A program made the position numbers and the translations under genes. DNA of 5,018 nt, from NCBI GenBank assembly GCA_044346745.1, contig JBIIYQ010000182.1, forward strand, positions 1-5,018. The letters are read 5' to 3'. The DNA is from UKL13-2 sp044346745. Its GTDB lineage: Bacteria; Pseudomonadota; Gammaproteobacteria; Burkholderiales; Usitatibacteraceae. Positions 1 through 4,960 of this stretch are shown here, in pieces. The first letter of the stretch is position 1; every line of letters starts with the position of its first letter. The notes beneath the pieces were generated by a model. That model was not told the origin of the DNA. It saw only the letters and a list, made by a program, of their open reading frames with translations, and did no database searches.

Positions 1-388
1 TGCCGTCAAAGGCGAGACCCACAATCTCGGCTTTGCGATTTATCATGGGGCTACCCGAATTGCCACCGATGATGTCATTGGTCGTCACAAAGTTGAGCGT
101 TTGCGTGAGTTGTATTTTGTCTTTTGCCGCGAGCCACGACGCCGGTAATGCGTATGGCGCTGCGCCGGTATGTCGGTTAAACGCGCCGGCGAAATCGGTA
201 AATGGCACGACGGGTTTGCCGCGCTCCATCCATCCTTCGACCGCGAAGTAACGTTCAAACGCTGGTGCCACGTAGCAAAAGATGCCCGTCAGCCGGCGCG
301 CATCTTTCGTTTGGGCATTCGAAACATGGTGCGGAGTCAGACCATGGAGTATCTGTTCACTGTTAGCAGGAACCAATACCGCTGACAC
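1..388 (-). pseudogene. S46 family dipeptidyl-peptidase, C-terminal catalytic fragment (5'-truncated, runs off left edge)
   Basis: Reading the minus strand gives a stretch ending in TNDIIGGNSGSPMIN and then EIVGLAFDG, the nucleophile region of peptidase family S46 (DPP7/DPP11-type enzymes, periplasmic, which remove dipeptides from peptide N-termini). The nucleophile Ser codon is at 58-56. Upstream, VEGWMERGKPVVPFTDFAG, NRHTG and LPASWLAAK also fit the family, back to about position 250. Between 250 and the in-frame TAA at 403-401 the frame stays open but I no longer recognise S46 sequence. Family members are about 700 residues with His and Asp of the triad in the N-terminal half. Here at most about 110 residues precede the Ser, so both are absent. 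No ATG start fits; GTG at 388-386 is only the first plausible one. The likeliest reading is a 5'-deleted pseudogene. The last part of the gene lies outside the window. Family assignment is firm; the pseudogene call is strong inference. Confidence 0.8.
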
Positions 389-403
389 AGAAGAGAAACC
401 TTA

Positions 404-571
404 ACACTCGTGCAACCACACAAGCGGCGGCTTAACGAGAAGGTAACCAGCGCTGCGCAGCTTTTTGGGCAGTGTCCAGCGACCGAAAGCAACACAATAA
501 ACCGTCATGTTGGGCCGGTTCAAGTTGCCTCGTAGGGCCGCCCCTTGGGGGTGGACGCCCGAATTGGGCTG
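404..571. other. Intergenic region between membrane-protein gene and S46 fragment
   Basis: These 168 bases hold no gene that I can support. They contain a REP-like hairpin (532-560) and a perfect 10-base palindrome at 452-461. A minus-strand frame from ATG 508 to TAA 401 is in phase with the S46 fragment and encodes 35 residues with no recognisable similarity. Because S46 homology stops inside the neighbouring frame, this stretch may be what replaced the missing 5' part of that gene. Confidence 0.4.
532..560 (+). repeat. REP-like palindromic element with GTAG head
   Basis: A GTAG tetranucleotide (532-535) opens an imperfect hairpin: 535-537 GGG with 558-560 CCC, 538-544 with 548-554 (including one G.T pair), a three-base bulge at 555-557 and a TTG loop at 545-547. 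A GTAG or GGAG head followed by a GC-rich imperfect palindrome with a bulge is the known layout of REP elements mobilised by RAYT (Y1 transposase-like) proteins, for example those of Stenotrophomonas and Pseudomonas. It begins 12 bases past the end of the membrane-protein gene, a usual REP location. The alternative is a terminator hairpin, but no T tract follows on either strand. Only one copy is in the window, so repetitiveness is not shown. Confidence 0.4.
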
Positions 572-1006
572 CTATGATTCCCGCGCAATATGAAGCCTGT
601 CTAGGGCTGCCGCAAAATCATTCACATCGCCGATGCAATATGCGGGAACGAGCCATTCATGTCCGTCCCGCGCGCGCAGATGGATCCAATCGCTGGCCTC
701 CGACCATGACGTACGACGATAGCTTGCCACGTCCAAGATCGGAATGGATTTCTTCCAGTTGCTGGCGAAGAAGAGTGCGGCCTTTTGATCGACACGACAA
801 CCACTGCGCCGACCCAGGATGAAAAACCAAACGCAAAACAGCGTTGTGATTGATACTACGCCAATGAATGGGCCCGGTGCCGAGTACCGCCACCCGATAG
901 CAGTCATCACAGCCCCCAATATCGCTGCTAAGGCAACGATAGGGCGACGCGAGGATTCTTTATACTCATAGAGAACAATCGAGTCGTTGATTACGCTCCC
1001 GTGCAC
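572..1006 (-). CDS. Hypothetical inner-membrane protein, two transmembrane helices plus C-terminal small domain
   Basis: This 144-residue protein starts with GTG at 1006-1004, chosen because AAGGAG lies at 1021-1016, nine bases upstream of the start when counted from GGAG. Residues about 22-39 and 46-64 are hydrophobic and separated by a short Gly/Pro-rich turn (SAPGPF), a helical hairpin with the bulk of the protein on one side of the membrane. Residues 65-144 alternate polar and hydrophobic residues with many aromatic ones (WKKSIPILDV, DWIHLRARDGHEWLVP) and end in a helix, DVNDFAAALDRL. This order resembles small bacterial proteins with a membrane hairpin followed by a PH-like domain, but I cannot assign a named family. 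It ends with TAG at 574-572, which shows amber is used as a normal stop in this genome. It stands alone: a 277-base gap lies upstream. It appears intact. Confidence 0.72.
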   Translation of the reverse strand: MHGSVINDSIVLYEYKESSRRPIVALAAILGAVMTAIGWRYSAPGPFIGVVSITTLFCVWFFILGRRSGCRVDQKAALFFASNWKKSIPILDVASYRRTSWSEASDWIHLRARDGHEWLVPAYCIGDVNDFAAALDRLHIARES

Positions 1007-1015
1007 GTTCGATAA

Positions 1016-1021
1016 CTCCTT
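1016..1021 (-). promoter_or_regulatory. Shine-Dalgarno site for the GTG-started membrane protein
   Basis: AAGGAG on the minus strand at an acceptable distance from GTG 1006 fixes this non-ATG start. There is no in-frame ATG near the N-terminus that would keep both helices with such a site. Confidence 0.7.
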
Positions 1022-1165
1022 TTTTGCAAGCGACCATTCACTGCGTTATCCATACAACCTTCTGCAACTCCATCGTGATTGAGCCCAACATAATTTTGTG
1101 TGGACACACACCAGCAACAAGTCACGATTTCCGGCGAACCCAATCTTTGGAGGTCCCACAGCGCC

Positions 1166-1246
1166 CAACTGAACAGTTGATTGATATTACCTCAACCGAT
1201 ACTGTCCAACTCGCCGCCGTTCCACAAGGCAGGTGACTGAACAGTT
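1166..1246. promoter_or_regulatory. Duplicated palindrome, candidate operator pair
   Basis: The 11-mer ACTGAACAGTT occurs at 1168-1178 and again at 1236-1246 in the same orientation, 68 bases apart. Its core ACTG-AA-CAGT is an inverted repeat, and the first copy extends to CAACTG-AA-CAGTTG. A repeated dyad in a gap upstream of a gene is what a dimeric regulator with two sites would need. No regulator family is suggested by the sequence, and 68 bases is about six and a half helical turns. Confidence 0.3.
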
Positions 1247-1283
1247 CCATGCGTCTCTCAAGACACCAAGCCGCGTCCGAACG

Positions 1284-1994
1284 TCAGTCTGCGTCGCCCC
1301 AGTTGGTCTCAATCAACTCGCGGGTTTCTTCGACAGCCACCTGCCACAACGCGTCCATCACCTCGTCAGGCTTCTGGTACACGCCTGCAAAGTTGCCGTC
1401 GCCGACATGCGCGCGGGTCTCGGCGGGATTCAACAGTTTCAGCTTCGCGTAGTCGACTGGTGCGGCCGATGTCGATGGTTGCAGCACGCCTTTCAGACGG
1501 GTTGAACGAAAGTTCTCCATCCACGAAGCGTGCGATGCGACCGGATCAATCTCCATCACCTTCGCCCACGTGCGCGGCGAATTCCACCAGTTGTGAAACT
1601 TCACCTTGACCGTTGGATGATCCGCCATCCACTCGCCAAGAAAGTGTCCAATTGGTGCGTTGCCGCCGTGACCGTTGACGATCACGATGCGTTTGAAACC
1701 GTGCGTGGCGAGGCTGTCGAGCACATCACGCATCAAGGCGATGAGTGTATCCAAGCGTAGCGATACCGTACCGGGATAGGCCATGAAGGTTGGCGCATGG
1801 CCGAATGGGATGACAGGAAACACCGGCACACCGATTGGTTCGGCCGCATCTACAGCTACGTTCTCCGCGAGGATGGCGTCGACGGCCAGGCTGAGATAGG
1901 CATGTTGTTCGGTGCAGCCGATCGGCACCATGGCACGATCGTCTTGCTTTAAGTACTGCTAAATCATCATCCAGTTGGTGTCGCGTACTCGCAT
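1284..1994 (-). pseudogene. Creatininase-family amidohydrolase interrupted by an in-frame amber codon
   Basis: Read from ATG 1994-1992 the frame gives MRVRDTNWMMI, then TAG at 1961-1959, then QYLKQDDRAMVPIGCTEQH and onward to TGA at 1286-1284, 236 residues if the stop is counted as one residue. The creatininase family (metal-dependent amidohydrolases with a Rossmann-like fold) normally starts this way, with Glu or Gln at the stop position. Candidate metal ligands are all present: Glu29, His31 and Asp39 of TEQHAYLSLAVD, His109 of VNGHGG, and His155/Glu160 in SHASWMENF. The C-terminal GDGNFAGVYQKPDEVMDALW is also typical of one subfamily. GGGAGG at 2007-2002, seven bases from ATG 1994, supports that start. 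The next in-frame ATG, 1931, has no Shine-Dalgarno site and would drop 21 residues before the first ligand. The substrate is unknown: many members do not act on creatinine. Conservation after the stop suggests the mutation is recent. Confidence 0.8.
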
Positions 1995-2001
1995 TGAGAT
2001 G

Positions 2002-2007
2002 CCTCCC
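2002..2007 (-). promoter_or_regulatory. Shine-Dalgarno site that fixes the true creatininase-family start
   Basis: GGGAGG on the minus strand lies seven bases before ATG 1994. It shows that translation was meant to start upstream of the amber codon, rather than at ATG 1931 as an automatic gene caller would place it. Confidence 0.75.
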
Positions 2008-2042
2008 TGCCTGATTCAGTAGAAAAGACGGCGGTGATTGCC

Positions 2043-2067
2043 GATGCCATTCTCATTTTGTGGCATC
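2043..2067. promoter_or_regulatory. 7-base dyad upstream of the creatininase gene
   Basis: GATGCCA (2043-2049) and TGGCATC (2061-2067) are perfect inverted repeats around an 11-base centre. The dyad lies about 50 bases upstream of the creatininase start, where an operator would be expected. No T tract follows, so a terminator is unlikely. Confidence 0.3.
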
Positions 2068-2127
2068 CTCCGCACGGACAGACCAATACCCGGAGAGCCG
2101 AATAGCGAAAGATCAAAGTCCTTTTTT

Positions 2128-2167
2128 GACGGGTATTTTCAGCTAAAAGTCTCTGAAAATGTCCGTC
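2128..2167 (+). repeat. 15-base-pair stem-loop, plus-strand RNA favoured
   Basis: GACGGGTATTTTCAG (2128-2142) faces CTGAAAATGTCCGTC (2153-2167) across a 10-base loop. As DNA 13 of 15 positions match. The two mismatches become G.U pairs only if the plus strand is transcribed, giving a continuous 15-base-pair stem. A T6 run lies immediately before it at 2122-2127 and none after it, so it is not a usual terminator on the plus strand; on the minus strand the stem would be followed by A6. It could be a leader structure for the secreted-protein gene 229 bases downstream, a small RNA, or the end of a small mobile repeat. Confidence 0.45.
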
Positions 2168-2395
2168 CTGATTGGCACTGCTAAAGCGGGTATTTCTTCA
2201 GACTTCCTCGTCCCAGAGAACACCCACGAGGGTTATTCACTGGAATGACGACGAATTTGCGGTTTCAAGTAGTGGCCGACTCATTGCTCCAATCAGTTCG
2301 TACCTTGTTCTACGCAATCCGTCGACTGCCCATCGCCTAAATAGTCGTGCCGAGGCAAATTGATGACTTCGCAATCTCTTCAAGTCGGAGTACAC

Positions 2396-3055
2396 ATGAG
2401 TCCATCACCGAATTTTCTCAACGCCCGGCGTCGCTCAGGGGGCATGTACGCAAACGCGCGTACAACCGCTATTTTGTTGGTCGCCACCGTTACCCTGGCG
2501 CTCACGTCCATGTCAGCTGGTACCGCCTATGCCGGTGAAAACAGCAAAGTCTATTTCAAGGCTTTTGGTGCTGGCATCAACGTCGATCCAAGCCCAAAAA
2601 TCGAGGAAACCGGCTTGCCGCTCTACCCGGGTGCATCGTTGGATCGTGGGCGTCATCGCGGCGAGGACGGTGAGCACGGTGATGGGGTCAACTTGAACCT
2701 GTGGTTTGGCTCTTACGGCCTCAAGGTCGTGGTTGTGAAACTCAAGAGTGAGGATAACGCGGTCGACGTGGAGCGCTTTTACCAACAAGCTCTGGCCACC
2801 TACGGCGAAGTGCTCGATTGCACGGACAGTCGCCGCAGCGAATCTGCCGCTGAGCGTAGGGCGATTGCGAAGGCGAACAAAAACTCTTCTGTACTCACCT
2901 GCGGCGACACCCAGCTAAACAAATCAGCTCGTCGCAACGGAAAATTCTTCAAGGTCGGCACCAAAGCAAAACAATACGCGGTCGCCATCCAGCCTGACGG
3001 CAACCGTGCAAACATTCAACTGTTGCATTTTGAGAAACGCGGCGGTGATCACTGA
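2396..3055 (+). CDS. Secreted periplasmic protein of unknown function
   Basis: ATG 2396 is preferred because GGAG lies at 2387-2390, five bases upstream. It gives 219 residues. Alternatives are ATG 2363, with GAGG at a usable distance, and ATG 2444, which would give the most ordinary signal-peptide length but has AGGGGG only one base away. A hydrophobic stretch TTAILLVATVTLALTSM is followed by a signal-peptidase I site, AYA before GENSK, about 46 residues after ATG 2396. The mature protein has the pattern GLPLYPGA, a His/Gly/Asp-rich linker, then LNLWFGSYGLKVVVVKLKS and VERFYQQALATYGEVLDC. It has only two cysteines (VLDC and VLTCGD), which could form a disulfide in the periplasm. No lipobox is present. 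I recall similar uncharacterised proteins with the FYxxAL-xxYG segment, but cannot name a family or function. It is separated from the next gene by 123 bases and appears intact. Confidence 0.75.
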   Translation: MSPSPNFLNARRRSGGMYANARTTAILLVATVTLALTSMSAGTAYAGENSKVYFKAFGAGINVDPSPKIEETGLPLYPGASLDRGRHRGEDGEHGDGVNLNLWFGSYGLKVVVVKLKSEDNAVDVERFYQQALATYGEVLDCTDSRRSESAAERRAIAKANKNSSVLTCGDTQLNKSARRNGKFFKVGTKAKQYAVAIQPDGNRANIQLLHFEKRGGDH

Positions 3056-3130
3056 TCGAACATCAACAGACGGCGCACGCGCAATTTCTTGATTGAGTCG
3101 GGTTCGCAAGCCTTGGTGTTCGTGCTAGCG

Positions 3131-3156
3131 TAGCGGTATTCCAATATCCACCGCTA
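3131..3156. promoter_or_regulatory. 7-base dyad just upstream of the malonyl-CoA decarboxylase gene
   Basis: TAGCGGT (3131-3137) and ACCGCTA (3150-3156) are perfect inverted repeats around a 12-base AT-richer centre, which itself holds TATT-CC-AATA. It ends 22 bases before ATG 3179. With no T tract it is more like an operator than a terminator. A GTAG at 3130-3133 overlaps the left arm, so a weak relation to REP-type repeats cannot be excluded. Confidence 0.33.
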
Positions 3157-3178
3157 GTCTGGTAATTCAGGCTCTCCG

Positions 3179-4497
3179 ATGATCTTTGATTCATTAAAAC
3201 GTTCTACACCCAGCCAGCCCACCAACCGCGACGCCACAGTTCGCCGTCTGGTGCAGGCCTGCTATGAATCACTCTCCGAGGAAAGTGAGGCGTCAGGTAC
3301 CACGCGCACGAAAGAGACACTCGCGCAATGCACTGCGCTGTATGCGGCACAGCGCGTCAGTTTCTTCCAAGCGCTCAAGACCGATTTTTCGCTGAATCCT
3401 GAAAAAGTACTCGATGCCGCATACGCCTACGCCCACGAGCCTTCCTCGATCAATTTGGCAGTGCTGTCACATGCGGCTGAACCACCGCGACAAGAGTTAT
3501 TGCGAAGGCTGAACCGTGCGCCCGGCGGCACCCACGCCATTGTCGGCATGCTTGTAAAACTACTCGACGCCTTACGCAAGGACACCGAACTCACACAGGT
3601 GGACGACGACTTCCGTCATCTGTTGTCGTCGTGTTTTAACCTGGGTTTTCTCGAATTGCGCCGTGTTGATTGGAATGCACCGGCGACGTTACTCGAACGA
3701 GTGATTCAACACGAAGCCGTCCACGAAGTTCGGGACTGGAGTGACTTGCGTCGCCGTTTGCAGCAGGATCGCCGCTGCTTCGCGTTTTTCCATCCGGCGA
3801 TAGCCAGTGAGCCGCTGATCTTTGTTGAAGTTGCTTTGCTCCCGGCAATGGCCGCTGAAATCGGCCCGTTGATCGACACCAATGCGGCACCCGGGGACGC
3901 GGCAAGTTATCAGACCGCGGTGTTTTATTCGATTAGCAACTGTCAGCCAGGATTACGCGGCGTCTCACTCGGCAACTTCTTGATCAAACAAGTCGTCGAT
4001 AAATTGTCGGTTGAGTTTCCGCGCATCCGTGAGTTTTGCACCTTGTCACCCATTCCCGGCTTTCGTGAATGGCTGAAGGGTCGTGTCGCGCGCGGCTTTG
4101 CCCCCGCTGACAAACGCGCACGCCGAAACTCCGGAAGGCACTCGCGGCAGTCGCGCCACACCTGCAGACACTCACAGGAACCGCCACCGACCTGCGGAGT
4201 GCAGGTACGCCCTTAACACCACTCAAACGAGAACTGACCACCCTGTGCGCGGCCTACCTGCTTGGTGTCGGCGAGGAGAGCGACACATCCACCGACGCCG
4301 TGGCCAAGTTTCACCTGAACAACGGCGCGCGCCTCGACCGGCTCAACTGGCGGGCCGATGAGTCAGACAAGGGGCTCAAACAATCGCTCGGCATGATGGT
4401 CAACTACGTCTACGAGCCCAAACGCATCGAGCGCAATCACGAACAATTCGTGCGCGGCAAAACGGTTGCCTCAAGCGAAGTGGAAGACCTTCTTTAA
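3179..4497 (+). pseudogene. Malonyl-CoA decarboxylase, split by a frame disruption near 4111-4130
   Basis: This cytosolic enzyme converts malonyl-CoA to acetyl-CoA and CO2. The first frame, from ATG 3179, carries the N-terminal helical domain (about 1-190: LNRAPGG, SCFNLGFLELRRVDW, HEAVHEV) and then the GNAT-like catalytic domain: FFHPAIASEPLIFVEVAL (204-221), TAVFYSISNCQPGLRGVSLGNFLIKQVV (247-273), LSPIPGFREWL (289-299). After about Asp311-Lys312 this frame turns to nonsense (RRNSGRHSRQSRHTCRH) and ends at TAA 4216. The frame one base back is open from 4111 to TAA 4497 and supplies the rest: KLRKALAAVAPHLQTL, KFHLNNGARLDRLNW, QSLGMMVNYVYEPKRIERNHEQF. Restoring one base, for example an extra A in the AAA at 4112-4114, gives one protein of about 440 residues, a normal length. 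The conserved His of FHLNNGA (4312-4314) is in the second part, so the first fragment alone should be inactive. Shine-Dalgarno at the start is weak. Confidence 0.85.
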
Positions 4498-4508
4498 CCG
4501 GACGCAGC

Positions 4509-4512
4509 GGAG
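4509..4512 (+). promoter_or_regulatory. Shine-Dalgarno site for the DUF1348 gene
   Basis: GGAG six bases before ATG 4519 supports that start. It lies 11 bases past the decarboxylase stop codon, which points to one transcript with independent ribosome entry. Confidence 0.6.
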
Positions 4513-4518
4513 ACGTAG

Positions 4519-4905
4519 ATGTCGACAGATGCCCCAAGACCACCACTGCCGCCTTTCACGCGTGAAACTGCCGCACAAAAAGTTCGCATGGCGGAAGACG
4601 CGTGGAATAGCCGCGACCCGGTGCGTGTCTCACTCGCCTACACCCCCGATACCATTTGGCGTAACCGCGTCGAGTTCCCCGGTAGCCGCGCCGCAGTGGT
4701 GGAATTCTTAGCGCGAAAGTGGAATCGCGAACTCGACTATCGACTCATCAAGGAGCTTTGGGCCTTTGGTGAAAACCGCATCGCTGTACGCTTTGCCTAC
4801 GAGTGGCATGACGACGGCGGGCAGTGGTACCGCTCCTACGGCAACGAGAATTGGGAATTCGCCGACAATGGATTAATCCTATTTCCGGCAGTTGACATTG
4901 CGTAA
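4519..4905 (+). pseudogene. DUF1348 / NTF2-like (SnoaL-fold) protein lacking its usual C-terminus
   Basis: Residues 8-120 follow the DUF1348 pattern closely: PPLPPFTRETAAQKVRMAEDAWNSRDP, YTPDTIWRNRVEF, FLARKWNRELDYRLIKELWAFGENRIAVRFAYEWHDD and RSYGNENWEFADNGL. This is the NTF2-like alpha/beta cone fold; the biochemical role of the family is not established. Members normally run to about 150-160 residues and continue after NGL with MRRR-ASINDLPI and a WP-GRRPDDHP-LSELGL ending. Here the sequence instead gives ILFPAVDIA and stops at TAA 4905, 128 residues in all. I looked for the missing end in the other plus frames to 4960 and did not see it, so this is a 3' deletion or replacement rather than a simple frameshift. 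It might still fold. Co-transcription with malonyl-CoA decarboxylase is likely from the 21-base gap; no functional link is known to me. Confidence 0.75.
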
Positions 4906-4960
4906 ACCGGCTGCAAGCTAGACTGAACGCCAGTTTCAATGGATTTATTGGAGTCACCAA
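4906..4960. other. Short gap after the DUF1348 gene, containing the next Shine-Dalgarno site
   Basis: Fifty-five bases without a terminator hairpin. GGAG at 4950-4953, seven bases before ATG 4961, serves the next gene, so transcription may continue through. If the DUF1348 gene lost its 3' end by deletion, the junction lies near 4880-4890. Confidence 0.4.

Larger units (their letters stand above)
1007..1283. other. Intergenic region with short dyads, upstream of the membrane-protein gene
   Basis: This 277-base gap sits between the creatininase gene and the membrane-protein gene, both on the minus strand. I see no gene in it. It contains three short dyads: TGTGTG-GA-CACACA at 1097-1110, CAACTG-AA-CAGTTG at 1166-1179, and a second copy of the core ACTGAACAGTT at 1236-1246. 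These would lie in the promoter and upstream region of the membrane-protein gene. I could not pick out a convincing sigma-70 promoter. Confidence 0.4.
1995..2395. other. Divergent intergenic region with several inverted repeats, no recognisable gene
   Basis: This roughly 400-base gap separates the minus-strand creatininase gene from the plus-strand secreted-protein gene and should hold both promoters. I found no promoter close to consensus. It holds a 7-base dyad (2043-2067), a 15-base imperfect hairpin (2128-2167), and three copies of an 8-mer: AATACCCG at 2085-2092 and its complement CGGGTATT at 2130-2137 and 2187-2194. A TTG-started plus-strand frame at 2172-2363 has no Shine-Dalgarno site or family resemblance and is not taken as a gene. 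A decayed gene or mobile element here is possible but not visible. Confidence 0.45.

Noticed and set aside
401..508. Minus-strand 35-codon frame from ATG 508.
   Set aside because: No Shine-Dalgarno site, no recognisable similarity, and too short to support as a gene.
430..515. Integron attC-like pair: GCTTAAC (430-436) and GTTGGGC (509-515) fit the RYYYAAC and GTTRRRY cores.
   Set aside because: The arms next to these cores do not pair, there is no L'/L'' structure, and such degenerate 7-mers occur often by chance.
1284..1931. Creatininase-family gene as an intact 215-residue protein starting at ATG 1931.
   Set aside because: The family N-terminus continues upstream in frame to ATG 1994 with a perfect Shine-Dalgarno site, whereas 1931 has none. 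Restart there is possible but not the natural start.
1959..1961. Genetic code in which TAG encodes an amino acid.
   Set aside because: The membrane-protein gene at 572-1006 ends with TAG, and no other conserved frame in the window has an internal TAG. Occasional suppression is still open.
2121..2149. Pseudoknot between CTTTT (2121-2125) and the AAAAG in the hairpin loop (2145-2149).
   Set aside because: The partners lie at opposite ends of a 15-base-pair stem with almost no linker, which is geometrically unlikely.
2172..2363. Plus-strand TTG-started frame of 63 residues overlapping the start region of the secreted-protein gene.
   Set aside because: No Shine-Dalgarno site, no recognisable motif, and it crosses inverted-repeat-rich intergenic sequence.
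4100..4130. Programmed minus-one frameshifting in the malonyl-CoA decarboxylase gene.
   Set aside because: There is no X-XXY-YYZ slippery heptamer at the switch and no clear downstream structure; the family is not known to use recoding.
3636..4241. Long antisense frames opposite the malonyl-CoA decarboxylase gene.
   Set aside because: They are shadows of the coding strand: the plus-strand reading has clear family motifs and the antisense ones have none.
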